A stretch of DNA of 64,000 bases from Brevibacillus centrosporus (GCF_003710815.1 NZ_RHHP01000006.1:62001-126000), one strand, 5' to 3'; shown: positions 52,651-61,580, numbered from the stretch's first letter. Program-made: numbers and translations. The notes: generated by a model from the letters alone, not told the origin.

Positions 52651-53373
52651 ATGAAACCAGTCATACAAATCGAGGACCTAAAAAAGCTGTACCGCATCGG
52701 AGATCAGGAAATTCAAGCGCTGCGAGGTGTCAGCCTGACGATCGAGGAAGGAGATTTCGTCGCGATCATGGGCCCGTCCGGCTCAGGGAAATCGTCGATG
52801 ATGAACGTGATCGGTTGTCTGGATAAACCGACCTTTGGGGAGTTTTACTTGGATGGCTATCCCGTATCGGAAGCTCACGATGATGAGCTTGCGGAGATTC
52901 GGAATCGAAAAATCGGGTTTGTCTTTCAAAACTTTAATCTGCTGCCGCGTACGACAGCGGTCGAAAATGTGGAGCTTCCGCTTTTGTATGGAGGCACGCC
53001 TGCCCGAGAAAGACGGGAGCGGGCCATCAAGGCTCTGATCGATGTAGGCTTGGAACAGCGGCTGAACAACAAGCCCAATGAGCTTTCCGGTGGGCAGCAG
53101 CAGCGGGTATCCATCGCACGAGCGTTGGTCAACGACCCTGTTATTTTGCTGGCAGATGAGCCGACGGGTGCTTTGGATACCCGGACCAGTGAAGAAATCA
53201 TGGGAATCTTTCAGCAGCTAAACGATGCCGGAAAGACGGTTATTCTCGTAACGCATGAGCCGGATATCGCAGAATATGCCAAGCGGATCGTCCGCTTCCG
53301 GGATGGGCAAATCGTCTCCAATGAAGTGGTAACGAAGCGTAGAAGAGCGTTTTTAGAGGAAGTGAAGCGATGA
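52651..53373 (+). CDS. ABC transporter ATPase, MacB/YknY-like
   Basis: 240 residues. Walker [10 protein letters not shown] (about 40), signature LSGGQQQR (about 144), Walker [15 protein letters not shown] (about 164), switch His [11 protein letters not shown]. The [20 protein letters not shown] stretch is of the LolD/MacB/FtsE group. Energises the permease encoded next (4-base overlap). Export of a peptide, lipid or antibiotic by inference. Confidence 0.93.
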   Translation: MKPVIQIEDLKKLYRIGDQEIQALRGVSLTIEEGDFVAIMGPSGSGKSSMMNVIGCLDKPTFGEFYLDGYPVSEAHDDELAEIRNRKIGFVFQNFNLLPRTTAVENVELPLLYGGTPARERRERAIKALIDVGLEQRLNNKPNELSGGQQQRVSIARALVNDPVILLADEPTGALDTRTSEEIMGIFQQLNDAGKTVILVTHEPDIAEYAKRIVRFRDGQIVSNEVVTKRRRAFLEEVKR

Positions 53374-54587
53374 GTTTTATCGAGTGTGTACGGATCTCAT
53401 TTCGAAGCATCAGGGCCAATGGTTTGCGCTCCATTCTCACCATGCTCGGTATTATCATCGGGGTCGCAGCCGTGATCGCGATGGTCGCAATCGGGGAAGG
53501 GACATCCAGCAGCGTGGCCTCCCAGATCAATGGGCTGGGGAGTAATCTGTTGATCGTATCGCCGGGACAGGCGACGCAGGGGAGAGTCAATCTGGGAGCG
53601 GGCTCTCTCAATACGCTGACACTGGCGGACGCCGAAGCGATCGTGACGAAGGAGTCCGTGTCTGGTGTCGCACCGAGCGTCAATGGGAGAGCCCAGATTG
53701 TCTGGGGAGCAAGCAACTACTCCAGCTCCTTGGAAGGGACGACAGCTGCGTTTTTGCAGGTGCGAAACGCGCAGGTGGAGAGTGGGCGCTTCTTTTCCAA
53801 CTTTGAGGTCAAGCAGCAGTTCAACGTTGCGGTAATCGGAACCGAGGTAGCCAGCAATCTGTTTGCGAACAATAGCACCAACCCGATTGGGCAGACGGTG
53901 CAAATCAACCGGATACCGTTTACGATTATCGGGGTTTTAAAAAGCCAGGGAAGCTCCGGAATGACGAACAACGACGACAGAATTCTCATCCCGATCACCA
54001 CAGCGATGAGTCGGCTGACGGGAGGCAAAAATGTGGGAACCATCTATGTATCAGCGGCTTCTGCGGATCAGATGGAGCAGGCGCAGGCAGACATTCAGAG
54101 CACGCTGCGTTCCAATCACAATCTCCGTCCGCAAACAGCAGACGACTTCCGCATTACCTCCCAGTCTGACATCCTCAGCACGGCACAGGAGGTATCCAGC
54201 TCCATGACGGCGCTGCTGTCAGGAATTGCCGCGATTTCCTTGATTGTCGGCGGGATCGGTGTCATGAATATTATGCTTGTCTCCGTCACCGAGCGTACGC
54301 GGGAAATCGGTATCCGCAAAGCGATTGGGGCAAAGCGGGGAGACATCCTGCGCCAGTTCTTGATCGAGGCAGTGACGCTCAGTCTCATCGGGGGAATTGT
54401 CGGAATCGTGATCGGCGTGGGGGCAGCTCTATTGATCAGCAAGTTCGGAGGCATGACGACCGCGATTAGTGTATCCCCTATTCTCTATGCGTTCTTGACA
54501 TCTTCTCTGGTAGGGGTCGTCTTTGGGGTCTATCCGGCTCGAAAAGCAGCACAGTTAAAACCGATTGACGCGCTGCGTTACGAATGA
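53370..54587 (+). CDS. ABC transporter permease, MacB/YknZ-like
   Basis: 405 residues: TM1 (about 20-45), a large outside MacB-type periplasmic-core domain (about 50-250) and three C-terminal segments of the FtsX domain (about 285-395; [20 protein letters not shown], then [15 protein letters not shown]). Overlaps the ATPase gene by 4 bases. With the adaptor it forms a YknXYZ-like efflux complex, presumably controlled by the two-component system upstream. Confidence 0.92.
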   Translation: MSFIECVRISFRSIRANGLRSILTMLGIIIGVAAVIAMVAIGEGTSSSVASQINGLGSNLLIVSPGQATQGRVNLGAGSLNTLTLADAEAIVTKESVSGVAPSVNGRAQIVWGASNYSSSLEGTTAAFLQVRNAQVESGRFFSNFEVKQQFNVAVIGTEVASNLFANNSTNPIGQTVQINRIPFTIIGVLKSQGSSGMTNNDDRILIPITTAMSRLTGGKNVGTIYVSAASADQMEQAQADIQSTLRSNHNLRPQTADDFRITSQSDILSTAQEVSSSMTALLSGIAAISLIVGGIGVMNIMLVSVTERTREIGIRKAIGAKRGDILRQFLIEAVTLSLIGGIVGIVIGVGAALLISKFGGMTTAISVSPILYAFLTSSLVGVVFGVYPARKAAQLKPIDALRYE

Positions 54588-54644
54588 CACCAGGTGTTGG
54601 ATTTTTCCAATTCGGGCATACTAGCCGCGTGAGGTGTATGGCTG

Positions 54645-54860
54645 ATGGAAAAAAACGTCCAATTTTCCGTAACGTGGCGAGAAGCGTCCCGCATTATGAA
54701 AAAGATCAAAACGAGCAACCTGCGGTATATGGTCAGGCAAATGGAAGGCAAGACGAGCATCGCGTTTGTTTTTCCCAGAGTGAGTGTAAGTCAATACGTC
54801 TATCTTTACATTCTCTTTGGGCCTAGGGCAGCTGATGCGGTAGGTGGCGATAACAAATAA
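54645..54860 (+). CDS. Small protein, unknown
   Basis: 71 residues from ATG 54645 with GAGGTG 8 bases upstream and a strong terminator 3 bases after the stop. Reads FSVTWREASRIMKKIKTSNL, then a segment with several aromatic and hydrophobic residues (YVYLYILFG). Not recognised; perhaps the last gene of the efflux operon. The ribosome site and terminator make it plausible. Confidence 0.5.
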   Translation: MEKNVQFSVTWREASRIMKKIKTSNLRYMVRQMEGKTSIAFVFPRVSVSQYVYLYILFGPRAADAVGGDNK

Positions 54861-54862
54861 AG

Positions 54863-54902
54863 AAAGTGCCCTGGCTCTTCACACAGAACCAGGGCACTTT
54901 CA
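54863..54902. terminator. Strong bidirectional terminator
   Basis: Perfect 12-bp stem, AAAGTGCCCTGG (54863-54874) with CCAGGGCACTTT (54889-54900). Confidence 0.85.
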
Positions 54903-54937
54903 TAAAAACTTGGACAAAGCTATCGATTTTTTCAATA

Positions 54938-55150
54938 TTTTGATATAAAACAAAACCTGACACTTTTCGATATCAGAGATTCATAGTACAATGCCTGTAT
55001 GAACGAACTTGGGGAAGTTCGGGATGGCGGCACCCAAACTGTGCAGGAGGGCCGCCTACTTTTTTTGAATCATTTTGTTATAGGTGAAATTAGGCATATA
55101 TACCTAAAAATACAGCTAGATGATATGGGTCTTTCGATATAAAATAAAGC
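54938..55150. repeat. Repeated AT-rich TTTYGATATAAAAYAAA element
   Basis: TTTTGATATAAAACAAA starts at 54938 and TTTCGATATAAAATAAA at 55132; a shorter TTTTCGATAT starts at 54964. The two full copies precede the two hairpins of this gap and may be promoter or protein-binding elements. Confidence 0.4.
54987..55066 (+). ncRNA. Candidate small structured RNA
   Basis: A TACAAT -10 box (54987-54992) is followed by a hairpin GAACTT-GGGG-AAGTTC (55005-55020), a second, longer hairpin closed by GGCGG (55026-55030) and CCGCC (55052-55056) with CAC/GTG inside and a CAGGAGGG bulge, and a T-run (55060-55066). This looks like a ~65-nt transcript with its own terminator or a leader. The -35 is not clear. 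No known family recognised. A 47-codon frame from ATG 54999 runs through it but lacks a ribosome site. Confidence 0.45.
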
Positions 55151-55181
55151 TATTCACGTAATTACTTCCGTACTACCTCTT

Positions 55182-55209
55182 CCCAGGTTTTGATACCTGG
55201 GCTTTTTTT
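55182..55209 (+). terminator. Second terminator in the gap
   Basis: CCCAGG (55182-55187) pairs with CCTGGG (55196-55201), T-run 55203-55209. No gene ends right before it, so it may end a second small transcript that starts near the AT-rich element at 55132. Confidence 0.7.
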
Positions 55210-55251
55210 GTCTATTGGCCGCATACATAAAAAGGCCCATCTGGATATCGA

Positions 55252-55599
55252 CTATCCTTCGATGGACCTATCTTCGCTATGCTGAGGAGGAAAACTGCCT
55301 TTGAGCAGTGCTTCCAACAGCTGTTCTCGAGTCATGGATATGGTAATGCCCGGATCAGGGAGATCAGCCAGAAAGTGATTGTCCTTGTACAGATACCAAA
55401 GGGTTCCGGTAGGGCGCATCGGGTAGACGAGAACGTCTTCCTTCCATTGCTGGCCGTGCCGCACGATGTCACGCAAAGAGGTGTAAAGCTCCCCCCATAT
55501 GGGCAAATAAGGCTTTGTTCTGTGTTGATGCAGTGCACGTAGGAGCTGTGCTTTGGCTAGGGAAAGTAGTTCATTTGTCGAGGATTCAAGCGAAAACAT
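55252..55599 (-). CDS. Conserved-looking small cytosolic protein, unknown
   Basis: 115 residues, not recognised. No membrane segment; helical first third (STNELLSLAKAQLLRALHQH), then a mixed region with YPMRPTGTLWYLYKDNHFLA and a C-terminal helix. ATG 55599 follows AAAGGAG by 8 bases. An imperfect hairpin with T-run on the minus strand overlaps the stop (about 55228-55264). Single gene. Confidence 0.65.
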   Translation of the reverse strand: MFSLESSTNELLSLAKAQLLRALHQHRTKPYLPIWGELYTSLRDIVRHGQQWKEDVLVYPMRPTGTLWYLYKDNHFLADLPDPGITISMTREQLLEALLKGSFPPQHSEDRSIEG

Positions 55600-55819
55600 G
55601 ACCCTGTCTCCTTTGTTGGTTCATGACCAATGGTTCATTGCTTCGACAGCCGACGGGTCGTGTCAGGAAATTTGCGAAATGTGGCGGATTTTGTCGAAGT
55701 CATCGTTAAGTGTAAAATAGTTGCTAGCAGGATGCAATAGGCGAGAAGTAGTATGAATACACCTACATAGGGTAGTACCTGATTGGTTGATAGGAGAGGC
55801 TGGGTAAGGGGTGAGTACA

Positions 55820-56683
55820 TTGACTGGAAAGCAAAGGCTGTTTATCGATTGCAGCGGTGGCAGTGATCAGATGATCGCCTTATGGTATGCCTTGCAATCG
55901 CCAGCAACAGAGATCGTGGGGATCGGATATAGCGGTGACGAGTCAGGGCAGGGACGAGCGCTTATCCAAAAGTGCATCGAGATTGTCAAGCCAAGTGCAG
56001 AGATTCCTGTTGCAATGGGAGACGGTGCCTCCCTTTTTGCTACTCCCAAAGTAGAGGGAGAGGGGCCAGCGCGCCTGTTAGTTGAAAAGGCGCAGGAATG
56101 GAAGGGAGAGCTTACCGTGATCACGCTGGGAAGCTTGACCAATCTGGCAAAGGCAGCAGCAATCGATCCAAGACTGCCCGAAAAAGTGAAGCAGGTCGTC
56201 GTGCAGGGCGGTGCTATTCGTGTACCGGGGAATGTGACGGCTGTCGCGGAAAAAAATATGTATGCGGACCCGGAGGCCGCTGCTTTCGTATGGGCAGCTG
56301 GTTTTCCCTTGGTGCTGGTCCCACTTGACGCGACAGAGCGATTGCGGCTGACAGAGGAAGAGGGGCAAGCGATTTTGGCAGCAGCCATACAAAAAGGAAT
56401 GTTGCCGGCGTCAGAAGAAGCAGGCGCCCAGGCGCTAAGGGCGAGTGCCCGCTTGGACGCATGGGGCGCGATGGTCGCCGCTATCCATCCGGAATTCATA
56501 CATAAGCAGCAGATGAAGCTTTCCATAGAGTGTCGCAGCACGCTGTCTCGTGGAGCCGTCTTGGCGGATCTGCGCAAAAAGCCGAGTGTGGGGATCGATA
56601 CGGAAGTTGCAGCAGCTGTTGAAGGAGATTCCCTCCGAGAGTGGCTGCGTGGACTTTGCAGAGCAGAAGGAGGCAGCTGGTAG
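55820..56683 (+). CDS. Nucleoside hydrolase-like protein, probably catalytically dead
   Basis: 287 residues of the inosine/uridine nucleoside hydrolase fold, clearly homologous to the next gene (VITLGSLTNLAKAAAIDPRL, VVVQGGAIRVPGN, EKNMYADPEAAAFV). The N-terminal Ca2+/catalytic motif DxDxxxDD reads DCSGGSDQ: the base Asp is Ser and one Ca2+ ligand is Gln. The C-terminal HDP motif is also lost (LDAWGAMVAA). It therefore should not hydrolyse. TTG 55820 has AAGGGGTG upstream; GTG 55811 is an alternative. The intact paralogue starts 2 bases after its stop, suggesting a regulatory or heteromeric partner. Confidence 0.8.
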   Translation: MTGKQRLFIDCSGGSDQMIALWYALQSPATEIVGIGYSGDESGQGRALIQKCIEIVKPSAEIPVAMGDGASLFATPKVEGEGPARLLVEKAQEWKGELTVITLGSLTNLAKAAAIDPRLPEKVKQVVVQGGAIRVPGNVTAVAEKNMYADPEAAAFVWAAGFPLVLVPLDATERLRLTEEEGQAILAAAIQKGMLPASEEAGAQALRASARLDAWGAMVAAIHPEFIHKQQMKLSIECRSTLSRGAVLADLRKKPSVGIDTEVAAAVEGDSLREWLRGLCRAEGGSW

Positions 56684-56685
56684 AC

Positions 56686-57612
56686 ATGAAAAAGGTCATC
56701 ATTGACGTAGACACGGGGATTGACGATGCCATGGCGCTTTCCTACGCGGTACATTCTCCTGATCTGGAGATTTGTGGCGTGACGACGACCTTTGGCAATA
56801 TCACAGTGGAGGAGGCGACGAGAAATACGCTGCAGGTGCTGGAGCTTATAGGAGCAGGTGAGATTCCGGTCTACCCCGGAGCATCCAAGCCGCTCGTCCG
56901 TGAGCTGAAGGAAAAAGCAAAGCTGTTTCATGGGGAGAACGGATTGGGAAACGTCGAGCTGCCGCTTCCTTCCGCAGCACCACAGGTGATGCGTGCAGCT
57001 GAATTTATGATCGCGACGATTAAAGAACATCCACAGAAAATCACGCTGATTACCGTTGGAAGCATGACCAATCTGGCACTGGCGATCATGGCAGCTCCCG
57101 AAATCGTCTCACTGGTAGAGCGAGTGGTCGTGATGGGGGGAGCGGTGACCGTGCCAGGGAATCGAACGCCGGTAGCAGAGGCCAACATCTGTGCAGACCC
57201 AGAAGCCGCATCCTACGTTTTTCAGTCGGGTATCCCCATCACCTTGGTTGGCTTGGATGTCACGATGCAGACGCTGCTCACGAGAGAGCATCTGCAGCAA
57301 TGGCGAGAGAGTGATACGAAGATCAGCCATTTCTTCGCGGATATGTGCGAGGTTTATATGGACGCCTACGCCAAGGTGGGAAATGTACTCGGCTGCGCCC
57401 TGCACGATCCGCTTGCAGTCGGTGTTGTGATTGACCCTAGCTTTGTGACGGCATATCCAATGCACGTCCAAGTCGATACATCAGGAAGTGCCAGCGATGC
57501 GCGCACCATTGGGGACAGACGGGAGCAGCCTGCTTCCACGCCAAATGTCGATGTCTGCCTCGAGGTTGACCATGAGCGCTTTGTCGAGCACTTTTTGAAG
57601 TACGTCATGTAG
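56686..57612 (+). CDS. Inosine/uridine-preferring nucleoside hydrolase
   Basis: 308 residues, cytosolic; splits ribonucleosides into base and ribose. The full motif DVDTGIDD is at 7-14, with the central TVGSMTNLALAI, GGAVTVPGNRTPVAEANICA and the late His-Asp in LHDPLAVGVVIDP. ATG 56686 follows AAGGAGG by 12 bases, inside the end of the upstream gene. Second of a pair with the degenerate paralogue. No nucleobase transporter is adjacent. Confidence 0.92.
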   Translation: MKKVIIDVDTGIDDAMALSYAVHSPDLEICGVTTTFGNITVEEATRNTLQVLELIGAGEIPVYPGASKPLVRELKEKAKLFHGENGLGNVELPLPSAAPQVMRAAEFMIATIKEHPQKITLITVGSMTNLALAIMAAPEIVSLVERVVVMGGAVTVPGNRTPVAEANICADPEAASYVFQSGIPITLVGLDVTMQTLLTREHLQQWRESDTKISHFFADMCEVYMDAYAKVGNVLGCALHDPLAVGVVIDPSFVTAYPMHVQVDTSGSASDARTIGDRREQPASTPNVDVCLEVDHERFVEHFLKYVM

Positions 57613-57652
57613 AGCATATGGAGTTTAAAACGGGAATGAGGAGAGGATAGCC

Positions 57653-58111
57653 TTGATAAAAGAGTTTAAAGAGTTTGCCTTGAAAGGAAATGTACTCGAT
57701 CTGGCAGTCGGTGTCGTGATCGGGGGGGCTTTTGGTAAGATTGTGACTTCGTTGGTAAATGACATCATTACTCCCTTAATCGGATTGCTGCTTGGCAAAG
57801 TTGATTTTTCCAATCTATTTATCAGCCTGAACGGATCGCATTATGCGACACTCCAGGATGCAAAGGCTGCAGGAGCAGCGACACTCAACTACGGCTTGTT
57901 CATCAACAGCATTATTGACTTTTTGATCATCGCCTTCTCGATCTTTATGGTCATCAAGCAGCTGAACCGCTTCAAGCGCAAGCAGGCAGAGGTCAAACCG
58001 GAAGTAACGACAAAGGAATGCCCGCATTGCATCACATCCATTCCGATCAAAGCGACGCGCTGCCCGAATTGCACCTCCATGCTGGAAGGCACGCAGCCTG
58101 CCCATTCGTAG
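57653..58111 (+). CDS. mscL: Large-conductance mechanosensitive channel MscL with zinc-ribbon tail
   Basis: 152 residues. MscL core: [20 protein letters not shown] as first segment, [17 protein letters not shown], second segment about 80-105 ([15 protein letters not shown]). The C-terminus adds CPHC and, 12 residues later, CPNC, a zinc-ribbon pattern seen in some Firmicute MscL proteins. Opens under osmotic shock to release solutes. TTG 57653 with GGAGAGG. Single gene with a strong terminator. Confidence 0.93.
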   Translation: MIKEFKEFALKGNVLDLAVGVVIGGAFGKIVTSLVNDIITPLIGLLLGKVDFSNLFISLNGSHYATLQDAKAAGAATLNYGLFINSIIDFLIIAFSIFMVIKQLNRFKRKQAEVKPEVTTKECPHCITSIPIKATRCPNCTSMLEGTQPAHS

Positions 58112-58126
58112 AAATCAGGGCGTGAT

Positions 58127-58172
58127 GGAAACCTGAGTTCGGGATTCATGCGACTCAGGTTGTTTCCTTTTT
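58127..58172 (+). terminator. Terminator of mscL
   Basis: AACCTGAGT pairs with ACTCAGGTT, extended by GGAA/TTCC with a bulge; T-run to 58172. Confidence 0.85.
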
Positions 58173-58206
58173 GCTGAAACATCGTGAAAGGAAGCGGCAT
58201 AGACAG

Positions 58207-58992
58207 CTACGTAACTGGCCGCTTTTTCACTGCCTTTTTTCGTTTCACCCGATTGCGGTACTGGTAATGGAGACGTTTGATCGTTCGAAAGTAGGTTTTG
58301 TCCTTGAGCTTGGCGAATAGTCCATGAGAGGGAAAGTCGTAATTGACCTCGATCACCACAATTTCCCCGTGCTTGTCGATGGCAAAATCGACGCCGATTT
58401 GGGCCGAGTGCCTGTATTTATTGAAATGAGAACACACCTGATAGCTCAGTCGAATGAGATTTTGTTCGATTTTGCGAATTTCGCTGGCATCCACGGACAG
58501 TGATTTTTCCAGTGCATGAGGTACGGAGACCGCATAGCCGCCACCACGGGCTACGTTTGTAATCACGCTGTCAGACCCAGCTACTTTTGCGAGCATTCCC
58601 GCGTATTGCCATCTGCCGAGGCCGTTGCGCATCATCATGACCCGGATGTCAAAGGGACGTCCATTCAACTGTGCCAGATCGATTCCTTTCTGAATGATGT
58701 AATTTTTCTCCACTAGCTGCTTATCCAGCATTTTCTGCAGTTCTTCGAGAGTGGAGACGCGAACCGCTTCCCCTCGTTCCTTTACGAACTGATAGCCGCC
58801 ATCAAGCTTTTGTACGCGTAAAATGCCTTTTCCCATATGCGTTCTCGTCGGCTTAATGTAGACGGTATCGTACTTGCCCAGATAGGTGCTGAGCAAAGCG
58901 GGCTGATACAGAGAGGTCGGCGGCAAAAAAGGACGGATGTGCGGGCTTTTGGCAAAGAACTTGTGGAGGCTCCATTTAGAGGAGGAGATCAT
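58207..58992 (-). CDS. YheC/YheD-type ATP-grasp protein (spore coat-associated group)
   Basis: 261 residues. ATP-grasp pattern: YDTVYIKPTRTHMGKGILRV, then FDIRVMMMRNGLGRWQYAG, NVARGGGYAVSV and VDFAIDKHGEIVVIEVNYDF. In B. subtilis YheC and YheD are associated with the forespore/coat; the reaction is unknown. I chose ATG 58992 (GAGGTG 8 bases upstream, MISSSKW start). A longer form from ATG 59085 overlaps the stop of the upstream gene as TGATG and cannot be excluded. Strongly basic C-terminus (RVKRKKAVKKR). Confidence 0.82.
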   Translation of the reverse strand: MISSSKWSLHKFFAKSPHIRPFLPPTSLYQPALLSTYLGKYDTVYIKPTRTHMGKGILRVQKLDGGYQFVKERGEAVRVSTLEELQKMLDKQLVEKNYIIQKGIDLAQLNGRPFDIRVMMMRNGLGRWQYAGMLAKVAGSDSVITNVARGGGYAVSVPHALEKSLSVDASEIRKIEQNLIRLSYQVCSHFNKYRHSAQIGVDFAIDKHGEIVVIEVNYDFPSHGLFAKLKDKTYFRTIKRLHYQYRNRVKRKKAVKKRPVT

Positions 58993-59084
58993 ACACCAGG
59001 CACCTCGCTTGAAAAATAGTCCATTCTCGCTATGATATACGGCAGGCAGGAGAAGCGTGAGGAGGTGTTCGGTTGAATCCGTCA

Positions 59085-59753
59085 TCAGACATGAGGTCTC
59101 TGTTTCTCTCTTGGATGGGGATAGGTTTGGAGCGGTTTGCCCATCCGTATTAGCACCTCCGGAATCAGGAGCACGAGCAAGATCGTTGAGTATAGTCCAA
59201 GCGTGTAGCTAGTTACGTAAGCAATACCGATCATCTGATGAAACACAAACGTGAGCAGATGGATAAACAGATTTGTAAAGCAAAAGGCGAAGCTTCGGAT
59301 CATCCATCGACGATGCTGAAGAACCCGTTTCTGAAAGATTTGGACCAGTGCTGTCGATGTGAGAAAGAGCCAGAGAATATTGAGCAGATTGAAGCCTATG
59401 CTGCTTATTTTTCCACCTGTAGCGTAGGGTGCCATGTATCCTGAGGTTAGAATGACAATGAGCACGGACGATACATACACATAGCCGTTCACGCGATGAA
59501 AGCGGCGGTGCGTCTCATAGGTACGGGCTGAAAAATTGATGAACCCAGATGCCATGGCAAGGCAGGCGAATCCTACATGGATGTACATGACCGTTAACCA
59601 GATTTGGGGCTTCAGTTCATGCTCAATATCGACTTTATGCTGAAGAAACGCCTCAGCACCTGGATCGAGGATGAAATGGGTGGCAATGACATAAAGAATG
59701 TAAAGCAAAATGGCAAACGCGGTCAGCTTGTAAAAGGAATAGCGTCTATCCAT
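59085..59753 (-). CDS. DUF2306 membrane protein
   Basis: 222 residues, six or so membrane segments. DUF2306 marks: VMYIHVGFACLAMASGFINF, THRRFHRVNGYVYV with paired His, and QHRRWMIRSFAF. The conserved His resemble those of cytochrome-b561-like proteins, but function is unknown. Just upstream of the YheC/D-like gene on the same strand, possibly coupled. Confidence 0.8.
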   Translation of the reverse strand: MDRRYSFYKLTAFAILLYILYVIATHFILDPGAEAFLQHKVDIEHELKPQIWLTVMYIHVGFACLAMASGFINFSARTYETHRRFHRVNGYVYVSSVLIVILTSGYMAPYATGGKISSIGFNLLNILWLFLTSTALVQIFQKRVLQHRRWMIRSFAFCFTNLFIHLLTFVFHQMIGIAYVTSYTLGLYSTILLVLLIPEVLIRMGKPLQTYPHPREKQRPHV

Positions 59754-59765
59754 GCTCTCGCCAGC

Positions 59766-60710
59766 CTATATCCGATGCCCGCTTAAACGGGACGAGGGCA
59801 ATACACCAGCTTTGGCAATTCCCGTCATCTGGTCACCATCAACCATAACCTCAAACTTCAAGGTCAGTCGCAGAATAACACCATGAACAGTTGCGATGTG
59901 GAGTTTGACAATCAGCCCTCCGACAGGGGTCTCGATGGTCGCATCCCACTCTCCTTCGAATAAAGAGGGTGAAGCGCTGGAACTCGTACTCGCGTTTGCA
60001 GTTGCTCTCACTTCCAAAAAGCTTGAAGAATCCTTCGAAGCATTTGGATCACCGATTTTTGCCCCATCTCCGGGGGAAATTCCAGTGCTGCGCCAGACTG
60101 TACCTCTCCGTTCATATTCGAAAAGCTGCTCTACTTCATGCGTAATGCGAGGACCCAGTTCTCGTTCTACCAGATAGAGAGCGACATCGAGACCAGAGGT
60201 TACACCACCTCCCATAACGAGATTTCCGTCATCGACGACCCGGGCGTTAACGGGAATGGCACCCGTCTCCCCAAGCACATCCATCCCTAAGTGATGCGTA
60301 ACTGCGGGCCTTCCTTCCAGCATTCCTCCCATGGCCAGCACGAGAGAACCTCCACAGACGGTAGCAACTACGATCTTTGGATTCTCCAGTGCTCGCACCA
60401 GCATCCCAGTCAATTCCGTATTTGAGGCTCGGGCGAGTAGTACAGGAATGGAGTCGGGGCCATCCCCGGCCAGCTCCCCCGAAGCGCCAGGAACCAAAAT
60501 AATGCCCTGTTGATCGGGGGAAAGCTTGCCTCTCGCTTCGAGCTTCACTCCGTTGACACCGCTTATGACGTGTCTTGGACCGTCCGCCGAGACGAATTCC
60601 ACATGCACGCCTCCGCCGGCCGTCATCCCGGCCGCGCAAAATACTTCATAAGGGGCAATGGCATCCAACAGATCAAAGCCATCAAACAGCACAATTTGAA
60701 CATTCAGCAT
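59766..60710 (-). CDS. DJ-1/PfpI family protein, tail domain shortened
   Basis: 314 residues. Residues 1-190 are a complete DJ-1/PfpI domain: VQIVLFDGFDLLDAIAPYEV, then ILVPGASGE, VVATVCGGSLVLAMGGML with the nucleophile Cys, and VTSGLDVALYLVERELG. A linker (about 215-240) leads to a second domain beginning FEGEWDATIETPVGG and ending LKFEVMVDGDQMTGIAKAGV. Related proteins have about 35-40 more residues between these two parts, so an in-frame deletion at about VHGVI/LRLTL seems likely. ATG 60710 with AAGGAGG. Core domain intact, so kept as a gene. Confidence 0.8.
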   Translation of the reverse strand: MLNVQIVLFDGFDLLDAIAPYEVFCAAGMTAGGGVHVEFVSADGPRHVISGVNGVKLEARGKLSPDQQGIILVPGASGELAGDGPDSIPVLLARASNTELTGMLVRALENPKIVVATVCGGSLVLAMGGMLEGRPAVTHHLGMDVLGETGAIPVNARVVDDGNLVMGGGVTSGLDVALYLVERELGPRITHEVEQLFEYERRGTVWRSTGISPGDGAKIGDPNASKDSSSFLEVRATANASTSSSASPSLFEGEWDATIETPVGGLIVKLHIATVHGVILRLTLKFEVMVDGDQMTGIAKAGVLPSSRLSGHRI

Positions 60711-60892
60711 CAAAAAGACCTCCTTCTATTCAGCCACGGATAGAAGGATACCAAGTGAATCTCACAAACCACGTAAGAAAAGGGTAACAAAACGCTCAAC
60801 AAACCATCACAATGTGCACACAGCTTGTTTGTTTTTCCAGCTGTGATGATACACTTAGAGGAAACAACGTGGAAGTGAAGGCGGGATCTAGC

Positions 60893-61579
60893 GTGAGTGA
60901 AAGACCTACTGTTTTGGTCGTAGACGATGACCAAAGCATCGTGGAGCTAATGCGGGACTTTTTGGAGAACGACGGGTTTCTGGTCGAGACGGCAAATGAC
61001 GCAGAGCAAGCATGGGCTGTATATCAACAGAGCACCATTGATTGCATCATCCTGGACATCATGATGCCGGGTCAAACGGGATATGATTTCTGCCGGCGCA
61101 TTCGGACGCAGAGCAGCGTTCCCATTCTGTTTCTCAGTGCTCGCAGTGACGATGTGGACAAGATTCGCGGACTGACACTCGGCGGCGATGATTATATCGT
61201 AAAATCGGCTTCAGCCCAAGAGATCGTAGCTCGTGTAAAGGCTGTTTTGCGACGTGCGGGAATGCAGAAAGAGGGTGCTTCTCGGGTGTTGGATTACGGA
61301 AGAATCAAGCTCGACCTGTCTACAAGAGAGGTATGGATAGAGGGGAGGAGCACTTCGCTTACTCCAAAGGAATATGAGCTTCTGCGTTTGTTTGCAGAAC
61401 ATCCTCGGCAGGTGTTTACCTATGAGCAATTGCTCGCGAAGTTCTGGGACGGCGTCGGTGACAAACATACAATCCGAGTTCACCTGAGTCGCCTCCGCGA
61501 GAAAATTGAACTGGATCCGGACCATCCCCAACATTTGACCAACGTCTGGGGCGTAGGTTATCGATTTGAGGGGGTGTGA
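60893..61579 (+). CDS. OmpR/PhoB-family response regulator with KS in place of KP
   Basis: 228 residues: receiver (about 1-125; DDD pocket, phosphoacceptor in LDIMMPGQTGY, SAR switch) and winged helix (about 130-228). The motif after strand 5 reads DDYIVKSASAQE: Lys is kept but the cis-Pro is Ser. I believe related Bacillus regulators share this KSA form, so it may be a subfamily mark. GTG 60893 with AAGGCGGG upstream is my start. The kinase follows after one base. Confidence 0.88.
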   Translation: MSERPTVLVVDDDQSIVELMRDFLENDGFLVETANDAEQAWAVYQQSTIDCIILDIMMPGQTGYDFCRRIRTQSSVPILFLSARSDDVDKIRGLTLGGDDYIVKSASAQEIVARVKAVLRRAGMQKEGASRVLDYGRIKLDLSTREVWIEGRSTSLTPKEYELLRLFAEHPRQVFTYEQLLAKFWDGVGDKHTIRVHLSRLREKIELDPDHPQHLTNVWGVGYRFEGV

Positions 61580-61580
61580 T

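Noticed and set aside
54999-55142. 47-codon plus frame through the candidate small RNA
   Set aside because: No ribosome site, the frame crosses a terminator-like hairpin and T-run, and the product resembles nothing I know.
55635-55820. 61-residue minus frame with one hydrophobic segment
   Set aside because: No ribosome site before its ATG, and it overlaps the start of the nucleoside hydrolase-like gene.
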